A stretch of 64,000 nt of DNA from Wurfbainia villosa. Lineage: Eukaryota > Streptophyta > Magnoliopsida > Zingiberales > Zingiberaceae. Position numbers and translations under genes: made by a program. Under the pieces are notes generated by a model. The model did no database searches. It had not been told where the DNA came from and was given only the letters and a program-made list of their open reading frames with translations. The stretch is from contig CM046006.1 of NCBI GenBank assembly GCA_025175895.1, forward strand, positions 62,020,288 to 62,084,287, read 5' to 3'. Shown here one piece after another: positions 11,041 to 23,530 of this stretch. Each line of letters begins with the position of its first letter. The stretch's first letter is position 1.

Positions 11041-12896
11041 TGTTAGTTATAGCCCTAGAGCCAATCATGTGATGGTTGAAAAGGGAACATTTTGTATCAT
11101 ATTCAATAAAGGCAAAGGATTGGTTATTATATTTACATCTTGCTTGTGCCAGCTAAATTAAATATAATAATGCCCTAGAAAAGTAGGTTCTTATCTACAG
11201 CACATCAATTGGCAGAATTGATTATGAGAGGCTGTAGAGAACACTTTCCTAAATGTTCCTAGTCAAGTATTAATATGCAAGGGCAATATTAATACATAAA
11301 GACTAGCATGTAGGTCGATTGATGACTTGATCTCACAAGTCATGGATATATGATATCAAGTTGACACATGGGTATATATTAGAGAATATATACTGAACTG
11401 ACCCGCCATGAGAAAGTTTCATGGATCGTTATATGAGTGTCATAAACTTTCTCATGTGACTATTGGTATGAATAGTCCTCGAACCTGAAGTCACTACGGT
11501 TCCCTACATAAGGAATTATGTACTTTGGTATCGTCAAATGTCACCATGTGGTGGACCATAAAAGCGATTCTGGGTATATAACAAATTATGCGGAGGGATG
11601 TGAGTGATGTAGATGGGATCTATCCCTCTATGGCGAGTGATATCGGTGGGCCCCTTGATTGAGTAGAACTACTAAAAGCGCATGGCCATGCTCAAATGAG
11701 TCAATATGAGATATTGAGCTCATTTGTTTGAGTTAGTTTACTCGAGGATCAAGAAACACATAGATTGATCGAGGATGACACGCGGTCTATGCCTCATTGG
11801 TCAATCGATATCAAGGATAGAAGGACACGGTCATACATTATAGTAGTCACGGAAAGGTTAGTCGGATCTTGACTTATTTCGTAACTTGGGTAGCAATGAT
11901 GTATTGCTAGATGCCGCTCATTGCTTGTGTATCTAAAAGAGTTTAGATCCACTGCCAACGTTATGAGAGCCTCTAGGGTCACACACAAAGAGCATGATGA
12001 TTAGAAGAATTAGTGCATTCTAGTTTGACTAGAATAATTTGGGAATAAGCTTAAGTACAAAATGGTTTTTGGACTTTAAGCTTAATGAGAATTTTAGCTT
12101 ATTGATTTAATGAGATTAATTCAATATGTTACCTTATTGATTTAATGAGATTAATTCAATATGATAACATAAGCTTATTGAATTAATAAGATTAATTCAA
12201 CATGCATGAATGCCACATAAGCATGTCACCTAAGCTAGATAAGGTGGGCTTATTGAATTAATAAGATTAATTCAACATGCATGAATGCCACACAAGCATG
12301 CCACATAATCATGCCACCTAAGCTAGATAAGGTGGAAGGAGACAAAGTGGTTTTTGTCTCCTTAAAGTGGCCGGCCAAACAAGGTGTCTCAATGCAATGG
12401 ATTGCATTGAATGGTAGGAGGTGAAAGGGTTTTTCCAACCCTATAAAAGACTCCATGGAGTGGCCGGCCAAAGTGGGATTGTGGTTGTGTGAGAGCTTGA
12501 GAGCTTGGTGGAAGCTTTGGTTGTGTGGTTTTGTGAGTGTAGGCTAGCAAGAAGAGTAGTCTTCTTCTTCCCTTCTCTTTTTCCCTAGCTTCCTCTCCTT
12601 TAGGGACTTCTCTAGCAAGAAGTAAAGGAGAGCCCTTCTAGTTTTTCTTTTGTGAGACAAGAGCTTGCTCGTGTGGATACATATAGAGCGGACATTTGAA
12701 CGTGCTAAAGATCCAACAAACCAAAAGGAAAAGCGGGATTAACAAGGACACGCAACAAAGGTAATCCTCTCCTATAAGATAGGTTTGGTTTTAGAGAAAT
12801 TTATTTTGTACGAGGTTTTCTTTCGCAAGGATCACTAGGAAGGGATCCTAATTTTTCCGTTGCGCATATGCTATTTGGCATATAGAAATCCCTACA
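11041..12896 (+). repeat. C1 5' LTR (1856 bp)
   Basis: Near-identical to 18015-19881. Region 12097-12330 contains imperfect tandem repeats: two copies of a TTATTGATTTAATGAGATTA unit, then two copies of a longer unit with TTATTGAATTAATAAGATTA plus GCCACATAAGCATG-type sequence. Direct TGTTAG/CCTACA ends. No coding content. Confidence 0.95.
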
Positions 12897-12897
12897 G

Positions 12898-12910
12898 TGG
12901 TATCAGAGCC
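12898..12910 (+). promoter_or_regulatory. C1 primer-binding site, initiator tRNA-Met
   Basis: TGGTATCAGAGCC lies one base after the 5' LTR and matches the 3' end complement of plant initiator tRNA-Met. Confidence 0.95.
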
Positions 12911-14119
12911 ACTTGCGAAAGATCGTATAAAAATAGTTTTTCTCTATTTTATATATGATATAGAAGTAGGATGAATTTTATTATGAGTTGATAATTGCAT
13001 TAGCAAATTTTCAAACATAATAAAATATCTGATGTCTTTTAAAAGTTAAAATTGACATGGTGCATGGTTATGGCCTAGTCCCAAAAAGTTTGTGATTGTG
13101 TGTTGTAATTCTTAATACGGCCTGCGTGTCGTGCCTTTCTCCTAAAATTCTTGTTGTAAAATTAGTTTTAGACTCGAATGTAACTCAAGTATTTCTCCTT
13201 TTGTAATATACAAAACAAAGATGGAGGGTCCATTGGATGATGAGGTTACAAGGAGGAAGTCAACACACAAGACAACCAAAAGGAAGCACTTGGGAGAAGA
13301 TACTATCCCTAGGTTGACCAATCAATCTTTTCATTGGCTTGAGAAGATTGTAGAATAAGGGTCATAACCATGACACGCTTAGTTTAATATGTATGTGATG
13401 CATGTTAATTTAGCTTATATGTGATGTATGCTAATATGTATGTGATGCATGTTTAAGTTTATATCTTAATAAGTCAAATACGATATGCCTACCAAAGTTT
13501 GGTACTCACTACTTCCTCGATCATTTGTTATTGGGTTTGCCAAAGCAAAGCAATGCATTTTATCTTGGAAGAGTGCGAGTGGACAATCGTGATGTCCCGC
13601 TATCAAACTTGGTTAAGACTTAATTAAGTTTTTCTTAATTAGTTAAGAAAGTAGAGGCATATATTAGCTTTGAGCATAAGTTTTAAAATTAGTTTTATGT
13701 GATTTCCGAACATCAGCTTTGTCTTAGAAGTGGTCGTTGCTCCGATATCCAAGAAGGCCCCTGTGCCTCGCCACAGCCTGGAAGCTGGTTTAGGAATAAG
13801 CACTAAACTAATCTAAACTTAACCAAAGCTATTAAAGAGTTACATCAAATGTAATTGGCAAAAGATTGCCTACCTAATCATACTACGTCTTGGGCGATTA
13901 GCCAAAGCTAACTCAAGACGAATTATGATGTGGATCTTTATCCCATATAAATTTATAGCTAAATAGTAGCTAATGATGTAAGCGAAAAGTGTTTGCCTAC
14001 ATCAATGATTAGCTCATATCAAAGCTATGAGAATTTAGTGGGAGCCTCATTTAATTAAAGGCCTAATTAAATGACTTAGGTATGATACTTAATTTTGCAT
14101 TTTATTGTTGTAGATCACC
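12911..14119 (+). other. C1 untranslated leader
   Basis: About 1.2 kb with no convincing coding. It holds the conserved structured block at 13713-13788 (stem TCAGCTTT/GAAGCTGG plus an internal CTGTG/CACAG hairpin with loop CCTCGC). The same block occurs in the S1 tail. Several ATG-rich, AT-rich stretches (13370-13460) repeat TATGTGATGCATG. Confidence 0.7.
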
Positions 14120-14910
14120 ATGTCATCTAACACGACACACCCCCTCAACTTGCGATCTGTCCTTGAGAAGGGCAAGCTCAATGGAGCGAACTTTCTTGGT
14201 AGTATAGGAACTTGAGGATTATCCTCAAGCAAGAAGCATATTGTATGTCCTAGCAGTCTACCTGAAATACACGCCCTGCCACTCGTCTTTGAAAAGATGC
14301 TTATAAGAAGCATCAAGATGACTCATTAGATGTGTCATGCCTTATGCTTGCAACCATGAACTCTGAGCTTCAGAAGCAACATGAGAACATGGATGCCTAT
14401 GATATGGTTGAGCATTTGAAACAACTATATCAAGGACAAGCCAGGCACGAGCGTTTTGAAGTGTCTAAGGCTCTTTTTGCATGCAAGATGAAAGAAGGAA
14501 CACCTGTAGGAACTCACGTACTTAAAATGATTGGTACGTTGAGAACCTTGAAAGACTAGGTTTTCCACTGAGCCAAGAATTGGCAACCGATGTTATCCTG
14601 CAATCGTTGTTGGAAATATATAATCAATTCGTCATGAATTATAACATGAATGAAATTGATAAGCCTTTGCCTGAGATTCTCAGCATGTTAGAAGCTATCT
14701 GAACCAAATCTCAAGAAGAAAGTTAATAATGTACTACTGGTCAAGAAGGACAAAGGTAAGCGCAAAGGCAAGGGTAAGACCCAAGCCAAAGGCAAGGCCA
14801 ATTCATCCACTTCAAAGGGTAAAGGTAAAGTACCTAAGGAAGGGGTGTTTCCATTCTGCGGTGAGGTGGACCTTTGAGGCGGGCTGAAGTCTACCTTGAG
14901 AAGTAAAGAA
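14120..14910 (+). pseudogene. C1 gag, broken
   Basis: Starts at ATG 14120 and opens with a Copia capsid N-terminus (NLRSVLEKGKLNGANFLG). It then stops at about 14208 after a small deletion where relatives have DWYRNLRI. A second open piece, 14332-14559, carries ATMNSELQKQHENMDAYDM, the UBN2 mid-region. The zinc knuckle near 14846-14880 is wrecked: FPFCGEVDL followed by a stop. Capsid and RNA-binding roles are therefore lost. Confidence 0.8.
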
Positions 14911-14929
14911 TAAAAGAAGTGGGACTTCG

Positions 14930-16300
14930 CACCGGTTATACGTTATAGAAGTTAATCTATCTATTTCTTCTACATGGGTATTAGATCTGGATGTGCATCT
15001 CACATTTGTACTAATGTGCGAGGGTGAAATAGTAGACTAATGGCAAAGGCGAAGTGGACCTCTGAGTAGGCAATGGCGCAAAGTTCTTTCTTTGTGCATT
15101 TGTAGGAACATATTCTTTGTCTTTTTGCCCAGGCTTATCTTAGAACTAGAGGAGTGCTTATATGTACCTGCATTGACAAAGAACATAATTTCTGTATCTT
15201 GTTTAGACAAGAAAAACTTTTCTTTTATAATAAAGGACAAATATTGTTCCATTTATTTGAATGAAATGTTCTATTGTAATGCACCACTTATGAATGGTCT
15301 CTATGTTCTAGATTTAGAAAACCCAATATATAACGTAAATACCAAACGGTTCAAATCGAATGATTTGAACCAAACATATCTCTGGCACTGTCGCCTAGGT
15401 CACATAAATGAAAAATGCATATCCCAACTCCATAAAGATGGATTATTGGACTCATTTGATTTTGAATCATATGAGGTATGCGAATCTTGTCTTTTAGGAA
15501 AGATGACTAAAACTCCATTTAGTGGACATGGCGAGAGAGCGACGGACTTATTAGGACTCATACATACTGATGTATGTGGCCCTTTCAATGTCGAAGCCAG
15601 AGGAGGCTATAAAGTACTTTATTACTTTCAGCGATGATATGAGTAGATTGGCTACTTATATTTGATGAGACATAAGTCGAGAATCCTTTGAAAAGTTCAA
15701 AGCATTCAGAATGAAGTACAAAACCAACTTGGTAAGCGTATTAAGCTACTTGATCGGATCGAGGTGGTGAATACCTTAGTCAAGTTTCGTGATCACTGGT
15801 GAGTGTGGGATAATATCCCAACTCACTCCACTGGAACACCACAATGGAATGGTGTATACGAGAGGAGAAATCGTACTCTATTAGATATGGTACGATCAAT
15901 GATGAGCAGGTGATCTACCTACTTCCTTTTGGGGACTAGCTCTAGAGGCAGTAGCTTTCACACTTAATCGCGTCCCATCAAAAGCCGTAGAAAAGACACC
16001 ATATCGATATGGGTGGGAAGAGTCCCAAAATGTCTTTTATAAAGATTTGGGGTTGTGAAGCTTATATAAGGCGTCAAGTCTCGGATAAACTAGGACCCAA
16101 ATCGGATAAGTGTTATTTTGTAGGATATCCCAAGGAAACTAAGGGATATTACTTTTACAATCCCACACTTGGCAAGGTGTTTGTTGCGAAATCTATCTTT
16201 CTAGAAAGAGAATTTATTTCTAGAAAAACTAGTGGGAGTAAAATTCATCTTGAAGAAGTTCAAGATGAAGATAACACTAAGGCCGATGGAAAATGAGCAG
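14930..16300 (+). pseudogene. C1 protease and integrase, broken
   Basis: The protease active site is only traceable as TWVLD followed by a frameshift near 14970-15000. Integrase is open from 15092 to 15637, with the zinc finger WHCRLGHINEKC...CESC and the first catalytic Asp in HTDVCGP. The core beyond it (15640-15970) is broken by several indels, with traces of a TDRGGEY-like region and the NRTLLDM-like stretch. The GKSPKMSFIKIWGCEAY C-terminal piece reopens at 16009-16296. Confidence 0.8.
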
Positions 16301-16443
16301 GAACCACAAAGTGTTGTGGATGAGAAATTGTTGCCCAAGAGTTGTGGAAGCAAACACATTCAAGTAGACCAACCTCTTCGTAGATCGATAGGATCAGTCG
16401 TCGACGAGAGATATTCTTTTCTCTTGGTGACAGCGGTGAGAGT

Positions 16444-17352
16444 GTGCTTGTCGATCTTGACGAGCCTACATCCTATCAAGAAGCTATGATGAGCCCAGAT
16501 TTCGAGAAATGGCTAGAGGCCATGAGATCCGAAATGGAATCCATGTACACTAACCAAGTATGGACCTTGGTTGATCCACCTGAAGGGGTAAAACCCATTG
16601 GGTGTAAGTGGGTCTTTAAAGTAAAGACTGACATGGATGGTAATAAGCATACCTATAAAGGTAGATTGGTGGCTAAAGGATTCAAACAAATTCATGGTAT
16701 TGACTATGATGAAACCTTTTCACCAGTTGCGATGCTTAAATCCATTCGGATCATACTTGCTATTGCAACCTACCACGATTATGAGATCTGGCAGATGGAT
16801 GTCAAAACTGTTTTTCTGAATGGAAAGCTACTCGAGGATGTGTACTTGACACAGCCTGAGGGTTTTGAAGATCCAAAGCATCCTGGAAAGGTATGCAAAC
16901 TGCAAAGGTCCATTTATGGACTAAAGCAAGCCTCTCGAAGCTGGAATCTTCGATTCGATGATGCAATCAAGGAGTTTGGTTTCATCAAGAATGAAGATGA
17001 ACCTTGTGTCTACAAGAGAAATAGTGGGAGCACAGTTGTATTTCTTGTCTTGTATGTAGATGACATACTTCTCATCGGAAATGATATTCCCTCACTCTAG
17101 TCTGTGAAGATGTGGTTAGGGAATTGTTTCTCGATGAAAGACTTAGGTGAAGCTGCCTATATTCTAGGCATCAAGATCTATAGAGATAGATCTAAAAGAT
17201 TACTTGGCCTAAGTCAGAGTACATACATTGATAAAGTGCTAGATCGTTTTGCTATGCAAAATTCCAAGAAAGGATTTTTGCCTTTATCACATGGTGTGAG
17301 TCTTTCGAAGACTCAATGTCCCTCTTCTAAGGAGAAGAGATCGCATGGATAA
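16444..17352 (+). pseudogene. C1 reverse transcriptase, one stop codon
   Basis: Long open stretch 16444-17097 with WVFKVKTD, ARLVAKGF-like and QMDVKTVFLNG motifs, IYGLKQASRSW, and the catalytic YVDD in LVLYVDDILLIG. A stop at 17098-17100 stands where relatives have Gln (CAG to TAG). The same frame then continues to 17352 with MKDLGEAAYILGIKI. This is the best-kept gene of C1. It copies element RNA into DNA in cytoplasmic particles, but this copy would be truncated. Confidence 0.88.
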
Positions 17353-18000
17353 GATCCCTTATGCATCTCGCCATAGGGTCTATCATGTATGCCATGCTTT
17401 TGTACTGCTCTGACGCCTCGTATGCTTTGAGCATGACGAGTAGATACTATCGGATCGGTGAAAGTCATGGATAGCACCTTAAATACTTACGAAGAATGAA
17501 AGAATATTTCCCGATATTTGGAGGCAATGAGGAGCTAGGCCAGAAGGGTTACTGATGATGCAAGCTTCCAAAAGCATAAGGATGACTATAGATCGCAATC
17601 GAGTACGTGTTTTGCTGAATGGTGGAGTGTGAGTGGAAGAGTTCAAAGCGAGACACATTCTTGATTCTACAACAGTAGTGAGTATATTGTCGGCCTCACG
17701 CAAAGAAAGGAGGCTGTTTGGCTCCGCAAGTTCATCAGTGAACTTGGGGTAGTTCCTAGCATTACAGATCCAATAGACCTCTATTGTGACAACAATGGGG
17801 CTATTGCACATCAGCGGACCAAACACATACTGCGGCGCTTCCATCTCATTCGAGAGATCATCGATAGAGGAGATGTGAGGATATGCAGAGTACCAACAGA
17901 AGCTAACATCGCAGATCCATTGACCAAGGCTTTGGCACAGAGGAAGCATGATGGTCACACTAGGTCACTAGGTATTAGATATCATAGTGATTGGTACTAG
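17353..18000 (+). pseudogene. C1 RNase H, broken
   Basis: Frames shift several times between 17353 and 17700. The C-terminal part is readable from about 17690 to the TAG at 17998-18000: EAVWLRKFISELG, then YCDNNGAIA, then TKHI and ADPLTKAL, all standard Copia RNase H motifs. The GSIMYAML piece near 17380 marks the connection domain. Confidence 0.8.
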
Positions 18001-18004
18001 TGCT

Positions 18005-18014
18005 AGTGGGAGAT
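18005..18014 (+). promoter_or_regulatory. C1 polypurine tract
   Basis: AGTGGGAGAT immediately before the 3' LTR. It is purine-rich and correctly placed to prime plus-strand DNA. Confidence 0.85.
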
Positions 18015-19881
18015 TGTTAGTTATAGCCCTAGAGCCAATCATGTGATGGTTGAAAAGGGAACATTTTGTATCATATTCAATAAAGGCAAAGGATTGGTTA
18101 TTATATTTACATCTTGCTTGTGCCAGCTAAATTAAATATAATAATGCCCTAGAAAAGTAGGTTCTTATCTACAACACATCAATTGGCAGAATTGATTATG
18201 AGAGGCTGTAGAGAACACTTTCCTAAATGTTCCTAGTCAAGTATTAATATGCAAGGGCAATATTAATACATAAAGACTAGCATGTAGGTCGATTGATGAC
18301 TTGATCTCACAAGTCATGGATATATGATATCAAGTTGACACATGGGTATATATTAGAGAATATATACTGAACTGACCCGCCATGAGAAAGTTTCATGGAT
18401 CGTTATATGAGTGTCATAAACTTTCTCATGTGACTATTGGTATGAATAGTCCTCGAACCTGAAGTCACTACGGTTCCCTACATAAGGAATTATGTACTTT
18501 GGTATCGTCAAACGTCACCCGTAACAGGGTGGACCATAAAGGCGATTACTGGGTATATAACAAATTATGCGGAGGGATGTGAGTGATGTAGATGGGATCT
18601 ATCCCTCTCATATGACGAGAGTGATATCGGTGGGCCCCTTGATTGAGTAGAACTACTAAAACGCATGGCCATGCTCAAATGAGTCAATATGAGATATTGA
18701 GCTCATTTGTTTGAGTTAGTTTACTCAGGGATCAAGAAACACATAGATTGATCGAGGATGACACGGTCTATGCCTCATTGGTCAATCTGATATCAAGGAT
18801 AGAAGGACACGGTCATACATTATAGTAGTCACGGAAAGGTTAGTCGGATCTTGACTTATTTCGTAACTTGGGTAGCAATGATGTATTGCTAGATGCCGCT
18901 CATTGCTTGTGTATCTAAAAGAGTTTAGATCCACTGCCAACGTTATGAGAGCCTATAGGGTCACACACAAAGAGCATGATGATTAGAAGAATTAGTGCAT
19001 TCTAGTTTGACTAGAATAATTTGGGAATAAGCTTAAGTACAAAATGGTTTTTGGACTTTAAGCTTAATGAGAATTTTAGCTTATTGATTTAATGAGATTA
19101 ATTCAATATGTTACCTTATTGATTTAATGAGATTAATTCAATATGATAACATAAGCTTATTGAATTAATAAGATTAATTCAACATGCATGAATGCCACAT
19201 AAGCATGTCACCTAAGCTAGATAAGGTGGGCTTATTGAATTAATAAGATTAATTCAACATGCACGAATGCCACACAAGCATGCCACATAATCATGCCACC
19301 TAAGCTAGATAAGGTGGAAGGAGACAAAGTGGTTTTTGTCTCCTTAAAGTGGCCGACCAAACAAGGTGTCTCAATGCAATGGATTGCATTGAATGGTAGG
19401 AGGTGAAAGAGTTTTTCCAAGCCTCTAAAAGACTCCATGGAGTGGCCGGCCAAAGTGGGATTGTGGTTGTGTGAGAGCTTGAGAGCTTGGTGGAAGCTTT
19501 GGTTGTGTGGTTTTGTGAGTGTAGGCTAGCAAGAAGAGTAGTCTTCTTCTTCCCTTCTCTTTTTCCCTAGCTTCCTCTCCTTTAGGGACTTCTCTAGCAA
19601 GAAGTAAAGGAGAGCCCTTCTAGTTTTTCTTTTGTGAGACAAGAGCTTGCTCGTGTGGATACGTATAGAGGCACGGACATTTGAACGTGCTAAAGATCCA
19701 ACAAACCAAAAGGAAAAGCGGGATTAACAAGGGCACGCAACAAAGGTAATCCTCTCCTATAAGATAGGTTTGGTTTTAGAGAAATTTATTTTGTACGAGG
19801 TTTTCTTTCGCAAGGATCACTAGGAAGGGATCCTAATTTTTTCGTTGCGCATATGCTATTTGGCATATAGAAATCCCTACA
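18015..19881 (+). repeat. C1 3' LTR (1867 bp)
   Basis: Sister of 11041-12896. Differences are mostly short indels: for example CACCCGTAACAGGGTGG here against CACCATGTGGTGG, and CATATGACGAGAG here against TATGGCGAG. It ends at CCTACA, followed by the TTAGC duplication and then the S1 gag. Confidence 0.95.
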
Positions 19882-21404
19882 TTAGCTCCCCCTGGACCAT
19901 TGAACCAATATGGTCTATTCAAATAATGAATTTGATCCTGGGGAACCCAAAATTTATTAGTCCTTATATGTGAATTCAATAAAACCTTTGGGACCCATGC
20001 TTGGACTCTTTGATGACTACGATTTACAATAGACATATAAGACCTATTCGTAGTCTTTGACTTAAATCCGAGTCCGGCTTTGTTGTACACATCTCTTTGG
20101 GTTCCAAGTAGTCGGTTAAGGTTCTTAGATCCCAACGTGAACCTTTCCAACCTAGCCTCGACCTCTTGAACTTGGTCTTTCAAGAGAGAATTCTCCTCCT
20201 CAAGTTTTTCAATTTGGGTTGAGTTTCCCTCTTGAACTTGACTAGTTGAAGAGGTTAGAGTAGCCTCTTGCTTGAGGGTTTCAACCTCCTCAAGTAACGA
20301 CTCAACCCTAGACTCGGACTTAGTTAATTTCCTATTAAGCATTTTAATTGTATTGTAAAGTGTATGAATTAGTGAGCGGCTAATCTTAATTTTCTCTTTT
20401 GGTCCGGCTTTGAGTTGCTTCTCAAAATAGTCCTCGAGTTTGGAGTTGGTGTTGTAATTGGATTCGGATTCGGACTCGGACTCGAACTCGGACTCAGACT
20501 CTTCGGGTCTTGCCATGCATGCTATGTCGATGCCTTCTTCATTGTCCCATGTTGCACGAAAAGCCTTCTTTTGATTTGATTTGAATTGTGCCCTCTCTTG
20601 GTTCTTTAGTAGCCTCCTTTCCCTCTGAACGATCTTTCGCACTATGTTCACTATTGCTTCCACCTCTTCCGATTCGGACTCTGATTCATCTTCGGGTTCG
20701 AGTTCAACTACTTGCCTAGTAGGTGGCTTGCTTCTTTGTCCTGCAAGTAGAGCAATACCTCTCTCGGCCCGGACCACGTTAGTTTGCTCGTGAAGTTCAA
20801 ACTCGGAAAATAATTCATCTAACCTAAGCTTCGAAAGGTCCTTAGAGACCTTGTAGACATCGACCATGGATGCCCACAAGGTAGTCCTAGGAAATGAATT
20901 AAGAACGTACCTTAGTAGGTTACAGTTTTCGACCTTGTGTCCGATGGTGTGTAGGCCATTGACAATGTCCTGGATGCGAGCGTGTAGTTGCGTCGCCGTC
21001 TCGTGTTCATGCATCTTAAGGTTATACAACTTATTGAAAAGAAGGTCACATTTACATACCTTAGCATCGAACATTCCTTTGTGTAGCTCGATTAATTTGT
21101 TCCATAGGTCCTTGGCGCTAATGAATGGTCCGATGCGGTTGAGTTCCTCCTTGGACAAGCCGCATTGCAATATTTGGGTTGCTCTTGCATCGGCTTCGAT
21201 TTGCCTCTTGGTTGCATTTGTCCACTTGTTGAAATCCAAGGGCTCTCCTTGATCATTGGTGGGTAGAGCAAAGCCAGTTTGGATTATTATCCAAGTCTCG
21301 ACTTGTGTTTTCAAGAAACACTCCATCCGACCTTTCCAATAACGGAAATCATCTCTGTTAAAGAACGGAGGTCGGGTGGTGCTATACCCCTCAATGTGAG
21401 CCAT

Positions 21405-21898
21405 TAAGTATCTTGCAAAACACGAATAAAAACCAAAGGGAATTCCAAGACTTGTTCTTGGATTAGTAATGCAGGAAATAAATAGGAAATAAACAGAATT
21501 AAATGAGAAAAATAAGAAACTAACAAAAACTAACAACTTACGACCTTCGATGTCCCCAAAAGGGTACTAGATGTTAGATTTTGAGGCTGGAAATAGCTTG
21601 TTATGAGGGTAAACCCTAGTATTAAATGTAGATCTCTCAGAGAGCTTCAATTTGGTAGGTAGATCGTTATGTGAGTCCACTTGTGCGAAAAGTTATGGCT
21701 CTTTTACTGTCGGCTACTCTAAGAGAGAAAACTTGCAAGCACACAACCAAAAGAAACGTACCAAGACTTCGTCTTGGATTAGTAGTGCGGGAGGAAAAAG
21801 ACCTAAAAAAAATACGAATCAAAAAATACGAACAGAAAACCAAAACGTGCTAGATCAGTGGTTTCACCAAATCTTAGCGCCCCCGCTCTGATACCAAT
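21405..21898 (-). other. S1 leader and primer-binding site
   Basis: About 490 bp between gag start and the 5' LTR without coding. The plus strand GCTCTGATACCA (21885-21896) gives a sense TGGTATCAGAGC, the tRNA-Met primer site, two bases from the LTR. Confidence 0.88.
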
Positions 21899-22936
21899 TG
21901 TTGGATCGAGAAGCGTCGCTAGAGGGGGGGGTGAATAGCGATCGTAAATCTTTTCGTTAGTTCGTTCGATATACGAGTAAGGGCAGTGGAAAATAAAGAG
22001 ACACGTTTATTTTTACTTGGTTCACAACCCAGCGGTTGCTACTCCAAGGCCCTATCGGTCCTAGACCGCGTACGGAGGGCAAAGCACTATAACGTCTCCT
22101 CCTCGTTGGAGGTAGGAGACAACGATCACAAAACCGAAATTACGAGGATGAGGCAACAAGCCTACCTCACCTCGTTATGAATAAAAACAAAGAGTACAAT
22201 ATCAAAATATATTACTTGATTCTGCTGCCGATGAAGAAGATCGGAACTTGGCGTCGCGTCTGCGTTATGACGATGTTGGAGCGTTGGCGTTGTAGGAGCA
22301 CTTGATGAATAAACTTGATGTGATTTGGAGTTGGAATCCTCCCCTCCTTTTATAGATTTTGGCCTCTAAATTTGTCTCCTCATCTTTAGGAACAGATCAC
22401 GAAATTGTCCAAAATTTATCGCGAAGTGGTCGCGTCAAACGTTATCCATTTTGACCTAGCGCAAGGCTTAAATGCGCCATCGTCGGTGATGCCTCCCATC
22501 GGTCGGTGATGAGCATCGATCGGACTACCCAATGTCGGTGATCATTGCCGGCTAGCCACTTCCCTGCAGTAAGAGGTTAGCTCGGAAAATGATAAATGGG
22601 ACGGTTTTTGACCGTCCAATCTCAACCTAGACCTTCCACAAGAAGTCTTAGTCGAATCGCCACCTACGGTCGTCCCCGTAAAGAGGACACGACCTTACCA
22701 TCTCTCACTCACACGAGCTTACCTCGATACTTACTGTGTCGCTTTCGCTTCCGGCCTTCCACTCGATTCCTTGGCTCCCTCGAAGTCACTCAGTGTCGGG
22801 TGTCGCTAGCCTTGACTCGGCTTTAGTACTTTTCTGCACACTCGATTTAGCTCGTGAGATAACGATGTAAACTTAACTTTGTGTCTTTGCCATAATCAAA
22901 ACACAGGTTCGATTATCTAGTGCCCCTGCACCAACA
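21899..22936 (-). repeat. S1 5' LTR (1038 bp)
   Basis: Sister of 8947-9997. It has GCTAGAGGGGGGG near its plus-strand start. The palindrome region (22470-22550) reads GGTCGGTG and CGATCGG where the other LTR has CAGTCGACTG. Near 22760-22810 it lacks a stretch that S4 and the other S1 LTR keep, and has CCTTGGCTCCCTCGAAG where S4 has CCTTCGGCTCCCTCCGAAG. Confidence 0.93.
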
Positions 22937-23344
22937 TCACAGACTCAACAGGTCATTCCCGTGGTCAACTCATACCACGGTTACGAATAATAACCAACAC
23001 ACTACAGGTTATTCCCTGTTATTAACATTAAAAGCATAGTCAATTAAAACCGGGAGTATAAGCCCTAAAGGTCACTCCATTTGGTCGTCTCGGTGGACGA
23101 CCCCTACTACAAGTCTGCAAAGGTGTCAAAACTATATTGTATACACCTACTGATCAAGTTTAGATAAATATCAACTAAACCATAAGTTTTCAGGAATTCT
23201 TACCTCGTGCTACTTGGAGCTTAGGTCGCTGTCCATCTCATCTCAAAAACTAAAACCGAATAAATCGACTCCCGAGAATCCAAGACTCGACACAAAACAA
23301 CATTATATGGCATCGTAGAACCTTGGCTCTGATACCACTACAGT
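22937..23344 (-). other. Gy leader and primer-binding site
   Basis: Begins with the right-hand TCACA duplication of S1 and continues Gy sequence from 8946. No coding seen. GGCTCTGATACCA (23325-23337) is the plus-strand view of a tRNA-Met primer site, seven bases from the LTR. Confidence 0.8.
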
Positions 23345-23443
23345 TGTCATGCCCCGAGAGCATGCTGAGCCAAAAATCAAACGGACGACATCTCCCCTGT
23401 ACGTGGCAACATTTCGGGTTAATACAAGGCCCGTAGGCCCACA

Positions 23444-23452
<9 letters not shown>

Positions 23453-23526
<74 letters not shown>
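23453..23526. repeat. AT microsatellite in Gy LTR
   Basis: Uninterrupted (AT)37 over 74 bp. Frames translating it give only alternating Ile/Tyr and are not genes. Confidence 0.97.

Positions 23527-23530
<4 letters not shown>

Larger units (their letters stand above)
11041..19881 (+). mobile_element. C1: Ty1/Copia element inserted in S1 gag
   Basis: The only plus-strand element. LTRs are 11041-12896 and 18015-19881 (TGTTAG...CCTACA), with a perfect 5-bp duplication TTAGC (11036-11040 and 19882-19886). Internal order is primer site, about 1.2 kb leader, gag, protease, integrase, RT, RNase H, polypurine tract. LTRs are nearly identical apart from short indels, so insertion is recent, yet the coding region has many stops and frameshifts. 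The pol is closest to the A1/A2 type (Tork/Angela-like), though the LTR is unrelated. Confidence 0.95.
11008..21404 (-). pseudogene. S1 gag (capsid/nucleocapsid-like), split by C1
   Basis: Starts at ATG 21404 (MAHIEGYSTT; upstream in-frame ATG at 21536 is not the family start). It runs to 19887, and after C1 continues at 11040 to a stop at 11008. Across the join the frame is open for about 516 codons, so gag was intact when C1 arrived. Residues about 1-200 form the UBN2 capsid domain (WKGRMECF, KDLWNKLIELH, LRYVLNSFPR). An acidic Ser/Glu stretch and a coiled coil of roughly residues 330-430 follow, then the typical WVPK motif near the end. No CCHC zinc knuckle is present where relatives have one. 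It stops just before where protease would begin. Confidence 0.88.
8947..22936 (-). mobile_element. S1: gag-only Sirevirus-like Copia element, split by C1
   Basis: Bounded by LTRs 8947-9997 and 21899-22936 (TGTTGG...CCAACA) and a perfect 5-bp duplication TCACA (8942-8946 and 22937-22941). C1 (11041-19881) interrupts it. Without C1 the internal region is only about 2.9 kb. It holds primer-binding site, leader, one gag frame, about 1 kb of noncoding tail and the polypurine tract. No protease, integrase, RT or RNase H is present, so the element must be non-autonomous. Repeated internal polypurine tracts and gag type point to the Sirevirus lineage. Confidence 0.92.

Noticed and set aside
14089..14316. 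Minus-strand frame of 75 codons in C1
   Set aside because: Shadow of the broken plus-strand gag start.
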